34,610 nucleotides of DNA, from contig CAIWHF010000235.1 of assembly GCA_903912405.1 (NCBI GenBank), positions 1 through 34,610 of the forward strand, read 5' to 3'. This DNA is from an uncultured Bacteroidota bacterium. GTDB lineage: Bacteria; Bacteroidota; Bacteroidia; Chitinophagales; Chitinophagaceae. Below the pieces are notes generated by a model. The model worked only from the letters and a program-made list of their open reading frames with translations. It was not told where the DNA came from and ran no database searches. Shown in pieces: positions 9,063-16,516 of the stretch; the stretch's first letter is position 1; the number at the start of each line of letters is the position of its first letter. A program made the translations under genes and the position numbers.

Positions 9063-9941
9063 TTAGAGTGCATTTAAAATTTGTTCTTTTGCTTTTTCTA
9101 ATTCATCTTTCATTTTCACAACCAACTGTTGAATGGTAGCATCATTTGCTTTGGAACCTAGTGTATTAATTTCCCTACCTACTTCTTGTAAGATGAAACC
9201 TAATTTCTTGCCTTTACTTATTTCGTTATTATCTAAAACTTCCTTAAAGAAAACACAATGCTGCGTTAAGCGTTGTTTTTCTTCAGTAAAATCTAATTTC
9301 TCGATATAAAAAATAAGTTCTTGCTCAAATCGATTTGCATCTATTTGATCTGCAGGAATATGCTCTGCTATATGTTGCTGAATACGTTGTTTGATGCGCA
9401 CCATGCGATCTTGCTCCAATGGAATTATTTGAGATAATACGTCTTGAATAGTATTAATATTAGCTAATAATCCAGCTTTGATAACCGCTCCTTCAACCAA
9501 ACGGTGTTGCATGAGCGCTTCCATAGATAATTGTATAAATTGCTTAATTGCCATCCATTCTTCATCACTTAATTGCTCTGGCTGTTCTTGCGTTACCACC
9601 TCTGGCAATTGCATAAGCGTGGCTAAAATATGATCTTGACTTACTTGCAAATCTGCAGCTATTGATTGCATCGCATTATAGTAATACGTAGCCATTTCCT
9701 TATTTACTACCATAGGTCGTGCACTACCATCTTGCTTTATTTGCAAATTAAATTCGATAGAGCCCCTAACCAGTTCATTTTGAAGCATCGTTCTAATATC
9801 GATATCATGTGCACGAACTAAAGAAGGTAATTTCGTAAAAATATCTAGTTGCTTACCATTAAGCGATTTAATCTCAACAGCTATTTGTCTGTTTCCTATC
9901 ATCCCCTCGGTTCTTCCAAACCCTGTCATTGAATAAAGCAT
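9063..9941 (-). CDS. YicC family endoribonuclease
   Basis: Protein of 292 aa with both YicC signatures. The N-terminus is MLYSMTGFGR followed by the IEIKSLNGKQLD-type segment, and the C-terminal domain contains DANRFEQEL and GKKLGFILQEVGREINTLGSK. E. coli YicC is reported to act as an endoribonuclease affecting small-RNA stability. In other bacteria the gene often sits near gmk, which is not seen here. It is first in the yicC-gldH-kinase unit and has the best promoter of the window (9990-10020). The start matches the family N-terminus. Length is normal and nothing looks truncated. Confidence 0.95.
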   Translation of the reverse strand: MLYSMTGFGRTEGMIGNRQIAVEIKSLNGKQLDIFTKLPSLVRAHDIDIRTMLQNELVRGSIEFNLQIKQDGSARPMVVNKEMATYYYNAMQSIAADLQVSQDHILATLMQLPEVVTQEQPEQLSDEEWMAIKQFIQLSMEALMQHRLVEGAVIKAGLLANINTIQDVLSQIIPLEQDRMVRIKQRIQQHIAEHIPADQIDANRFEQELIFYIEKLDFTEEKQRLTQHCVFFKEVLDNNEISKGKKLGFILQEVGREINTLGSKANDATIQQLVVKMKDELEKAKEQILNAL

Positions 9942-9989
9942 GTGAATACGAATTTCTAAATTGAATTAATAATTGGCGTGTAATAAACG

Positions 9990-10020
9990 CAAAGGTATTG
10001 CTATTATACGATACAACAAA
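9990..10020 (-). promoter_or_regulatory. Bacteroidota promoter of the yicC-gldH-kinase unit
   Basis: The minus strand has TTTG (10017-10020), then 19 nt, then TACCTTTG (9990-9997). This matches the Bacteroidota -33 TTTG / -7 TAnnTTTG pattern and spacing exactly. It predicts transcription starting near 9984 and a leader of roughly 40 nt before the yicC ATG. Confidence 0.65.
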
Positions 10021-10076
10021 TATAAACTTAGTCGTTAAAACTTTATAAATAATGCCAAAATCCTTATTAGTTTAGT

Positions 10077-10084
10077 TATTTTTG
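10077..10084 (+). promoter_or_regulatory. Probable -7 promoter element for the EnvC-like gene
   Basis: TATTTTTG matches TAnnTTTG and ends 23 nt before the ATG at 10108, the same distance seen for other genes in the window. No -33 TTTG at the usual spacing. Confidence 0.4.
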
Positions 10085-10107
10085 TTGAAATCGAAATTTG
10101 GCTTACC

Positions 10108-11424
10108 ATGCGCTTATTCATTCTCTTATTGTTCATTTTTTCAATTACCCACTCCGTAGCTCAAGTGCAACCTGCTGGCATGCCTACAAGGGCAGAGTTA
10201 GAAAAGCGTAAACAGCAATTGATGGATGAAATTGAATCCTATAAAAGAGAATTAGCGAATACCAACAAGGATAAAAATGCCACTTTAGCGCAACTTCGCA
10301 TTTTGCAAGAAAAATTAAACAGTAGAAAAAAACTAATTGGAAATATTAATCAAGAATTGGGAAGCATTACCAATTCAATAGCCACTTCATCCCATGAGGT
10401 AAGCAGCCTACAGCAACAATTGAATATTCAAAAAGCACGCTACGCTCAATCTGTGCGCTATGCGTATGCCAATAGAAGTTCGTATAACATGATGGCATTT
10501 ATATTTTCATCAAGCGATTTTAACGATGCCATCAGACGATTAAAATACTTGAAAAAATATAGAGATTACAGAGAACAACAAGCGGTGCTCATTCGAAAAA
10601 CGCAAATTAAACTCCACGAAAAAATTGATGATCTCAATGTCATTAAATCAGAAAAGGATAAATTACTGATGGCTGAAGTGCAACAAAAAAGAGAATTAGA
10701 GGCAGAAACCAATGAAACCAATAAAGTAGTTAAGGATCTAAAAGGAAGAGAAAAGGAATTGACTGCTCAAATAGAAAAAAAGCAAAGACAAACAAGACAA
10801 TTAAATACGGCAATTAGTAATATTATTCAAAGAGAGATTGAAATAGCTAGAAAAAAGGCAGAAGAAGAACAAAGAAAATTAGCGGCTAAGAGCACTGCAG
10901 CAAGCAAACCCAATACAGGAGGCTCGACTACTGTAGAACCATATAAACCAAAACCCGTTTCAACTTCTTACATTTCAAACCTTACGCCTTCAGAAGCCGC
11001 TTTGTCAGATAATTTTGAAGCTAATCGAGGCAGATTACCATGGCCAGTTGAAAAAGGCTTTATATCAGAGTTCTTTGGTACGCACAAACACCCCATTGCC
11101 GAGAAAGTATTGGTAGAAAATTTTGGAGTCGATATCAAAACAAATTCAAATGCTCCTGCCCGTGCTGTTTTTGATGGCGTAGTATCGAGTGTCTTTTCGG
11201 CGGGTATGGGTCAGACGGTTATGATTAACCATGGTAAATTTTTTACGGTATATTCTAAATTGGGTGCCGTATCGGTAAAAGCAGGAGATCGCGTAAAAAC
11301 AAAACAACACATTGGTGTAGTCGGTAATATAGACGGGGAAACCACCATTAATTTCCAAATTTGGAAAGTGGGCGCAAATAATAAAAGTGCTAGAGTAAAT
11401 CCAGAAGACTGGATTGCACGTTAA
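10108..11424 (+). CDS. EnvC-like murein hydrolase activator (coiled coil plus degenerate LytM/M23 domain)
   Basis: Exported protein of 438 aa. A signal peptide (about 1-19, ending SVAQ) is followed by a long charged coiled coil (about 25-260), a Thr/Pro/Lys linker, and a C-terminal LytM (M23) domain (about 308-435). The LytM zinc ligands are mostly gone: the usual H-x-G-x-D is N-F-G-V-D (Asn338, Asp342), the HxH pair is Thr413 and Asn415, and the Y-x-H is Y-S-K. This is the pattern of EnvC and related proteins, which lack peptidase activity and switch on cell-wall amidases during daughter-cell separation. It is therefore most likely an amidase activator. No amidase or ftsEX gene lies next to it. 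It has its own promoter and is followed by the YceI gene. Confidence 0.9.
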   Translation: MRLFILLLFIFSITHSVAQVQPAGMPTRAELEKRKQQLMDEIESYKRELANTNKDKNATLAQLRILQEKLNSRKKLIGNINQELGSITNSIATSSHEVSSLQQQLNIQKARYAQSVRYAYANRSSYNMMAFIFSSSDFNDAIRRLKYLKKYRDYREQQAVLIRKTQIKLHEKIDDLNVIKSEKDKLLMAEVQQKRELEAETNETNKVVKDLKGREKELTAQIEKKQRQTRQLNTAISNIIQREIEIARKKAEEEQRKLAAKSTAASKPNTGGSTTVEPYKPKPVSTSYISNLTPSEAALSDNFEANRGRLPWPVEKGFISEFFGTHKHPIAEKVLVENFGVDIKTNSNAPARAVFDGVVSSVFSAGMGQTVMINHGKFFTVYSKLGAVSVKAGDRVKTKQHIGVVGNIDGETTINFQIWKVGANNKSARVNPEDWIAR

Positions 11425-11462
11425 TATTAAAATAGATTAATATTTTATAGTATTTACAGTCT

Positions 11463-11470
11463 TACTTTTG
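11463..11470 (+). promoter_or_regulatory. Probable -7 promoter element for the YceI lipoprotein gene
   Basis: TACTTTTG matches TAnnTTTG and ends 20 nt before the ATG at 11491. The -33 position does not carry TTTG. Confidence 0.45.
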
Positions 11471-11490
11471 CTATTCAAAATTATAAAAAC

Positions 11491-12168
11491 ATGAAAAAAA
11501 TTATTTTAGCTTTCGCTGCAGCAAGCACATTCTTCGCAGCTTGTAACTCCTCTTCAGATGCTGATAAAGTTTCAGCAACAGATGCTCAAGAAGTAACCAC
11601 TTCTGGCGACACTTTAAATGCAAACATTGCAGAATCAAACGTAGAATGGTTGGCAAGTAAAGGTTTGGGCAAACTTGAAATTGGCAAAACGCAACACCAC
11701 GGTACCTTTAAATTACAAGCTGGCTATTTATTAGTTGATTCTAGCAATGCTATAACTGGTGGTAATTTTATTATTGATATCAAATCTTTGAAATCAGATG
11801 ATATGACGGACACTGGCTATGCACACAAATTAGAAGGCCACTTACTAAGCCCTGATTTTTTCAATGCAGATACCTTTGCAACAGCTACATTAGAAATTAC
11901 GGCTGTTTCCAACACGGTGGATACGGTAGGTCTTTTAATGAAAGATGCTACACACACTATTACGGGTAACTTAACTTTAAAAAATGTTACTAAAAGCATT
12001 TCTTTCCCAGCAAAAGTAAGTCAAACTAATGGCGTAATTACTGCAGATGCTAACTTTACATTCGACAGAACACAATGGAATTTATCTTATGGTAACGATA
12101 AAAGCTTTAAAGACAAGTTTATTCATCCAGATGTGACTTTAAAAATACATACTGTTTGTTCAAAATAA
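11491..12168 (+). CDS. YceI family lipoprotein
   Basis: Envelope lipoprotein of 225 aa. The N-terminal signal peptide ends in FFAAC with Cys18 as the lipidated residue, followed by a Ser/Asp/Thr-rich linker to about residue 45. The rest is a YceI-like lipocalin-fold domain, recognised from the VEWLASKGLGK opening, the GTFKLQAG and FIIDIKSLKSDD strands, and the FTFDRTQWNLSYG segment near the end. YceI proteins bind isoprenoid-type or other amphipathic ligands in the periplasm; the ligand here is unknown. It has its own promoter and is closed by a strong hairpin terminator, so it is probably a single-gene transcript. Confidence 0.93.
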   Translation: MKKIILAFAAASTFFAACNSSSDADKVSATDAQEVTTSGDTLNANIAESNVEWLASKGLGKLEIGKTQHHGTFKLQAGYLLVDSSNAITGGNFIIDIKSLKSDDMTDTGYAHKLEGHLLSPDFFNADTFATATLEITAVSNTVDTVGLLMKDATHTITGNLTLKNVTKSISFPAKVSQTNGVITADANFTFDRTQWNLSYGNDKSFKDKFIHPDVTLKIHTVCSK

Positions 12169-12185
12169 AGAACCTATAAAATGCT

Positions 12186-12217
12186 AAAAGGTGCGAATTA
12201 ATTCGCACCTTTTTTTT
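12186..12217 (+). terminator. Intrinsic terminator after the YceI gene
   Basis: A perfect inverted repeat (12186-12213) forms a 12-14 bp stem with GGTGCG/CGCACC at its core and a loop of at most 4 nt, followed by eight T residues (12210-12217). It begins 17 nt after the YceI stop codon and ends 11 nt before the pnuC ATG. Confidence 0.9.
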
Positions 12218-12228
12218 ACCTTGTTAGT

Positions 12229-12849
12229 ATGTTAGTGCATTTTATTAGTAGCTTTTACAATCAACTTATACATACCCAAGCATTAGAATTTATTGCAGTT
12301 TTAACGGGTATTGTTTCCGTGCTGTATTCTCGCAAAGCGCATGTATATACCTATCCCATTGGATTAATAAGCACCTTGATTTATATTGTTATTTGCCTTC
12401 AAGGATCGCTATTTGGAGAAAGTGTAGTAAATCTATTCTATTCTATAATGGGTTGTTATGGTTGGTATCATTGGGAAAATAAGTCTAAAAATAACGATTC
12501 CCTACCCATAAGCTATTCCACTAAAAAACAACAGATTCAGCAATTGCTATTCTTTAGTAGCTTCTTCGTATTGTTCATTTGTTCGCTGATGATGCTTAAA
12601 AAATATTTTTCTCCAGATATCATTCCTTTTGCAGACGCTCTAGCAAGTGCGGCTGCCTTTACGGGCATGTATCTAATGACGCAAAAAAAAGTAGAAAGTT
12701 GGTATTGGTGGTTGCTCACTAATTCAGTCTGCATACCCTTGTATTACGTGAAAGGCTATGCTTTTACGAGCGTTCAATATAGTGTGTTTACTGTTTTAAC
12801 CTTTTATGGGCTGAAAAGTTGGAAACAAAAAGCAGGAGCAAACTATTAA
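12229..12849 (+). CDS. pnuC: PnuC family vitamin-precursor transporter (nicotinamide riboside type)
   Basis: Inner-membrane protein of 206 aa with about seven hydrophobic segments. Two PnuC repeats are visible: GIVSVLYSRKAHVYTYPIG leading to the GESVVNLFYSIMGCYGWYHW segment, and the C-terminal half with SWYWWLLTN, IPLYYVKGY and FYGLKSW. PnuC proteins facilitate uptake of nicotinamide riboside for NAD synthesis, while close relatives carry thiamine (PnuT) or riboflavin. I see no TPP- or FMN-riboswitch-like leader: only 11 nt separate the ATG from the terminator of the preceding gene, so no leader RNA could fit. No nadR kinase is adjacent. The stop codon overlaps that of the convergent obgE by 4 nt. 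Confidence 0.9.
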   Translation: MLVHFISSFYNQLIHTQALEFIAVLTGIVSVLYSRKAHVYTYPIGLISTLIYIVICLQGSLFGESVVNLFYSIMGCYGWYHWENKSKNNDSLPISYSTKKQQIQQLLFFSSFFVLFICSLMMLKKYFSPDIIPFADALASAAAFTGMYLMTQKKVESWYWWLLTNSVCIPLYYVKGYAFTSVQYSVFTVLTFYGLKSWKQKAGANY

Positions 12850-13835
12850 GTTAGCATATTCCATAAAGCATCTTTCAATGCTACAATGCCTTGATTAGCC
12901 GCTGATGATATAAATAAATGAGGCACTGCCTTTGGAAGTGTTTTTGCTATTTCACTTTTCAATTCATCATCAAGCATATCTGATTTACTAATAGCTATCA
13001 ACATATTTTTATCCATCAGTTCAGGATTAAATTGTTGTAACTCACTAATAAGTATTTCAAATTCTTTAGCGTGATCTTGACTATCTGCTGGAATTAAAAA
13101 AAGCAATACCGAATTACGCTCGATATGTCTTAAAAAACGATGTCCTAAACCTTTACCTTCTGCCGCGCCTTCTATGATACCTGGTAGATCTGCAACACAA
13201 AATGATGCATCGTCCCTGTAAGGCACCATACCTAATTGCGGTGTTAAGGTAGTAAACGCATAATTAGCAATTTTGGGTTTTGCTGCGCTGATAACGGATA
13301 AGAGCGTTGATTTTCCGGCATTTGGGAAACCTACTAAACCAACATCCGCTAATATTTTAAGTTCTAAATATTTCCAGCCTTCTGTTCCTAATTCGCCTGG
13401 TTGTGCATATTCAGGTGCCTGGTTGGTGGAGGTAGCAAAGTTGTAATTGCCTAATCCGCCACGACCGCCTTTACACCAAATTATTTCTTGACCTTCTTCT
13501 AAAATTTCTGCTTCTACTTCACCCGTTTCCTCATCTCTTGCAATGGTACCTAGAGGAACTTCAATAATAATATCTTCTCCATCATGACCAGTGCATTTAT
13601 TTTTGTCTCCATTACGGCCATCTTTAGCAATAATATTCTTATGATAACGTAAATGTAAAAGCGTCCACAATTGTCTATTACCTCTTAAGATAATATGCCC
13701 ACCTCTGCCGCCATCTCCGCCATCTGGACCAGCTTGTGCATTAAATTTTGTACGGGCCATGTGAGCACTTCCTGCGCCCCCTTTCCCCGAATGACAAAAT
13801 ACACGTATATAATCTACAAAGTTTGCTTTTTCCAC
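12846..13835 (-). CDS. obgE: Obg family GTPase (ObgE/CgtA)
   Basis: Ribosome-associated GTPase in 50S assembly and stress control. The 329 aa show the glycine-rich Obg fold (about 5-160, with GGDGGRGG and GGRGGLGN) and a G domain with G1 GFPNAGKS (169-176), switch TT (195-196), G3 DLPG (216-219) and an SKSD G4 near residue 283. The C-terminal OCT domain found in some Obg proteins is absent, which is common. The start codon is GTG (minus strand, 13833-13835) and overlaps the adk stop codon as TAGTG, sharing one base, so translation is likely coupled to adk. The MEKANFVDYI start fits the family. Confidence 0.97.
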   Translation of the reverse strand: MEKANFVDYIRVFCHSGKGGAGSAHMARTKFNAQAGPDGGDGGRGGHIILRGNRQLWTLLHLRYHKNIIAKDGRNGDKNKCTGHDGEDIIIEVPLGTIARDEETGEVEAEILEEGQEIIWCKGGRGGLGNYNFATSTNQAPEYAQPGELGTEGWKYLELKILADVGLVGFPNAGKSTLLSVISAAKPKIANYAFTTLTPQLGMVPYRDDASFCVADLPGIIEGAAEGKGLGHRFLRHIERNSVLLFLIPADSQDHAKEFEILISELQQFNPELMDKNMLIAISKSDMLDDELKSEIAKTLPKAVPHLFISSAANQGIVALKDALWNMLT

Positions 13836-14416
13836 TAGGCTGGTAAGAGATATTGCTCTATTTCTTTTTTAATTAATTCAAAGGTAGCCTCAATAGTTCC
13901 ATTACCTACAAGACGCACTAATTTTCCTAAGCTATCATAATAACTAGCTACTGGCGCTGTTTTTTCATAATACTCACGGATACGCTTACTAATTACTTCT
14001 TCATTATCGTCGCTTCTACCAGAGGTAATACCACGCTCTACTAATCTTCTCACCAATTCATCTTCAGGTACTTCTAAAGAAAGTACTAATTGAATAGGCG
14101 CTGTTTTAAAATCTAATAATTTATCCAGTGCCTCTGCTTGTGCTTTCGTACGCGGGAAACCATCAAATATAAATCCACGGGTATTAGGTGTTTCATCAAT
14201 TTTAGAACTGATCATTCCAATTACTACCTCGTCTGGCACCAATAAACCTTGGTCCATATATTTTTTTGCTTCAAGACCTAAGGTCGTTTCATTACTTACT
14301 TCATGTCGCAATAAATCGCCCGTAGAAATATGTTGTAATTGATAACGCTCAATGATGTTGCTTGACTGTGTACCTTTACCACAACCTGGAGGGCCAAATA
14401 AAATAAAATTAAACAT
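13835..14416 (-). CDS. adk: Adenylate kinase
   Basis: Interconverts AMP plus ATP with two ADP. The 193 aa have the P-loop GPPGCGKGT (8-16), the AMP-binding ISTGDLLR segment, GFIFDGFPRTKAQA, and a short lid with RSDDNEE. The short lid without zinc cysteines explains the length below 214 aa and is usual in many bacteria. It is the first gene of an adk-obgE unit with a 1-nt overlap. A Bacteroidota-type -7 box lies 19 nt before its ATG. Confidence 0.98.
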   Translation of the reverse strand: MFNFILFGPPGCGKGTQSSNIIERYQLQHISTGDLLRHEVSNETTLGLEAKKYMDQGLLVPDEVVIGMISSKIDETPNTRGFIFDGFPRTKAQAEALDKLLDFKTAPIQLVLSLEVPEDELVRRLVERGITSGRSDDNEEVISKRIREYYEKTAPVASYYDSLGKLVRLVGNGTIEATFELIKKEIEQYLLPA

Positions 14417-14435
14417 AGTGCTTAGTTATTACTTA

Positions 14436-14443
14436 CAAAAGTA
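14436..14443 (-). promoter_or_regulatory. Probable -7 promoter element for adk-obgE
   Basis: The minus strand reads TACTTTTG, matching TAnnTTTG, and ends 19 nt before the adk ATG. No TTTG at the standard -33 spacing. Confidence 0.42.
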
Positions 14444-14631
14444 CAAAATTAATAGCGCTCTTGAGTGAGAAATTATTTTAAAATAATGTACTTATAAAAT
14501 TAAATTGGCATCAAAAAGTGAAAATCAATTTTTAGAAAAATAATTGCTCCTGCAATTTAATTTACAATTTACTTTTTTTTATGCTCTATACGATCTTCTG
14601 AAAGCATTGAATTTAGAGCGTTTGGGGAAAT

Positions 14632-14671
14632 AAAAAAAAGTCCGACCAGTTGCGTTGGGTGTCGGACTTTT
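14632..14671 (-). terminator. Hairpin terminator downstream of the bat gene
   Basis: On the minus strand, AAAAGTCCGAC pairs with GTCGGACTTTT (11 bp, 14636-14646 with 14661-14671) around a 14-nt loop, followed by eight T. It fits an intrinsic terminator for transcripts reading leftward from the bat gene, although it lies about 130 nt past the stop codon. It could instead be the 3' end of a small RNA. Confidence 0.65.
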
Positions 14672-14803
14672 ATGAGGATGGGTTAGTAAGTACAATCCTT
14701 ACACAATATTAGAAAAAAAATCACTAAAAAAAATATTTTTTATAGTTTTTTTTAAATGTTGAAAACTTGTTGACAACCGAAAGTGATGTCCAATTAATTT
14801 ATT

Positions 14804-16516
14804 TTACCAATCTTTTTCTTTTTTAATTGGTTGCGCACGCTCTTGTCTTTTTTTATCCTGCAGCTTTTTTTCTTCTTGCATTAACGCCTGCAACAATTGT
14901 TCTGCTTGCTGCTTAGATAACTTACTAGGCTGTTGTCCTGAATTATTTTTTTCTTCCTGTTTCTTTTGATCCTTATTTTGCTCTTGCTTGTTTTGCTGGT
15001 CCTGTTGCTGTTTCTGTTCTTTATTTTTATCCTTATTATCCTTGTTTTGTTGATTATCTTTTTTGTTGTCCTTATTTTTTTTCTTGTTGTTATCGTCTTT
15101 CTTTTTCATAGCTAAAGCATACGATAAATTGTATTTGGCATCTTGATCATCTGCATGCAGTTTCAGTGCATTTTTGTAATACGCAATAGCCTCTTCCCAT
15201 TTTTTTTCATCCATATACGTATTGCCAATATTGTATTGAGCACCACTTTTTGCCTGTTTATCAGCACTCCACTTAGAAGCTTGGTCAAATTCTTTTCTTG
15301 CCGCTTCGTTATTTTTTTGACTATATAAACTATTGCCATTATTAAAATGAGCAGTACTATTTTTATTGTTTATTTGCAATGCTTTTTGGTAGCATTGCGT
15401 TGCATCCTTGTACTTTTTTTCTTTATAAAGAGCATTTGCTTGTTTAAGCATTTTATTTTCTTGTGCATACAAGGAAGGATTACATGCCCATAAAGTAAAT
15501 ATTAATAGCGTTAGGGTTTTGGAAGTTTGTTTGGAAGCTATCTTTAAAAACATAGCCCCTATTAATAAAACCAAAGCAATTGCTAATGGTATTTGAAAAA
15601 AATTGGTATAATCGGCATACCAAACACTTTCAAATTCTGTAGTAGTCATTTGATCTATTTTGAGGGTGATCGTTTTCACGGCTTCCTCCATATTGTCAAT
15701 AGCACTATAAGTACCATTAGTTTGTTGTGCAATAGCTACTAACGCTGCTTTATTTAATTTTGAAAGCACTTCATTGCCTTGAGCATCTATTTTATTTGCT
15801 TGTGTATTGGGGTCAAAAATAGGCGCTCCTTTTTCTGATCCTACGCCAATAGTTTGAATACTAATGCCCGCCTCTTTAGCTGCCTCAATGGCACTTGTAA
15901 ATTTTTCATCGTGATCTTCTCCATCAGATATAAGAACTATTGTTTTACTATTTCGATTTTTTCCGCTAAGTGATGTGCAGGCCAAATTTATAGCCGCCCC
16001 TACTTCTGTACCCTGTGTAGGGACCATATCTGGACTAACCGCTTGCAGCATCATTTTTAATGCAGCATGATCGGTCGTTATAGGCACTTGCAGATACGCA
16101 TTACCTGCAAATACAATTAAACCTACCCGGTCATTTTCTACTTTATCTAATAACTTATTTATAAATAATTTTGCCCTGGTAAGTCGGTCGGGTTGCAAAT
16201 CTTTAGCCCACATACTTTTACTTACATCCAATGCAATCATAATATCCACTCCTTTTCTTTTGGCCGTAGCTTCGCCACTTCCTTTTTGCCAATTGGCCAA
16301 TGCCACTATTAAAAAAAATAAAGCAGCAATTAATAATAACATTTTTAGAGTAAATCGATTAGGGATATACGTAATCAATTGTTGTAGTACTAAATTTCTA
16401 TTACCCAATTTATTTATACTATTGCGCTGCCATTTTAAGAATACATATAAGCTAAGCAATAAGATAGGTATACTCACCAGGAGCCAAAGGTATACTACAT
16501 GTTCAAATCGGTACAT
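14804..16516 (-). CDS. BatB-BatC fusion: VWA-domain membrane protein with TPR repeats
   Basis: Membrane protein of 570 aa. Two transmembrane helices (about 8-27 and 59-76) precede a periplasmic von Willebrand A domain (about 90-285) with an intact MIDAS: DVSKS (Asp97, Ser99, Ser101), Thr170 in QGTEVG and Asp198 in ISDGED. A third helix (about 309-325) follows. Residues 333-352 then look like a second signal peptide ending SLYAQ. Next come TPR repeats (about 353-470) and a low-complexity tail of Lys, Gln, Asn and Asp. In many Bacteroidota BatB (VWA) and BatC (TPR) are separate genes in a moxR-batABCDE cluster; here they are one ORF and no moxR or other bat gene is adjacent. The Bat system has been tied to aerotolerance and envelope stress, but its mechanism is not settled. 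Confidence 0.88.
   Translation of the reverse strand: MYRFEHVVYLWLLVSIPILLLSLYVFLKWQRNSINKLGNRNLVLQQLITYIPNRFTLKMLLLIAALFFLIVALANWQKGSGEATAKRKGVDIMIALDVSKSMWAKDLQPDRLTRAKLFINKLLDKVENDRVGLIVFAGNAYLQVPITTDHAALKMMLQAVSPDMVPTQGTEVGAAINLACTSLSGKNRNSKTIVLISDGEDHDEKFTSAIEAAKEAGISIQTIGVGSEKGAPIFDPNTQANKIDAQGNEVLSKLNKAALVAIAQQTNGTYSAIDNMEEAVKTITLKIDQMTTTEFESVWYADYTNFFQIPLAIALVLLIGAMFLKIASKQTSKTLTLLIFTLWACNPSLYAQENKMLKQANALYKEKKYKDATQCYQKALQINNKNSTAHFNNGNSLYSQKNNEAARKEFDQASKWSADKQAKSGAQYNIGNTYMDEKKWEEAIAYYKNALKLHADDQDAKYNLSYALAMKKKDDNNKKKNKDNKKDNQQNKDNKDKNKEQKQQQDQQNKQEQNKDQKKQEEKNNSGQQPSKLSKQQAEQLLQALMQEEKKLQDKKRQERAQPIKKEKDW

Larger units (their letters stand above)
14417..14803. other. Long intergenic region with A/T tracts, hairpins and DnaA-box-like 9-mers
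   Basis: This 387-nt stretch between adk and the bat gene has no ORF worth calling. It holds the adk promoter, a 6-bp inverted repeat GCTCTA/TAGAGC (14583-14588 and 14614-14619), the terminator-like hairpin at 14632-14671, a small inverted repeat around 14687-14703, and a very AT-rich block (about 14708-14756) with runs of eight A or T. Next to that block lie TGTTGAAAA (14757-14765) and TGTTGACAA (14768-14776), same orientation and 11 bp apart. These resemble DnaA boxes read from the other strand. A role as replication origin is only a possibility. Confidence 0.45.

Noticed and set aside
12170..12228. Possible riboswitch upstream of pnuC
   Set aside because: Only 11 nt separate the YceI terminator from the pnuC ATG. 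The hairpin is a simple perfect stem with a T tail and has no conserved riboswitch core.
14820..15110. Apparent simple repeat in the bat gene 3' end
   Set aside because: It encodes the Lys/Gln/Asn/Asp-rich tail in frame and varies in codons, so it is protein low complexity and not a DNA repeat or CRISPR.
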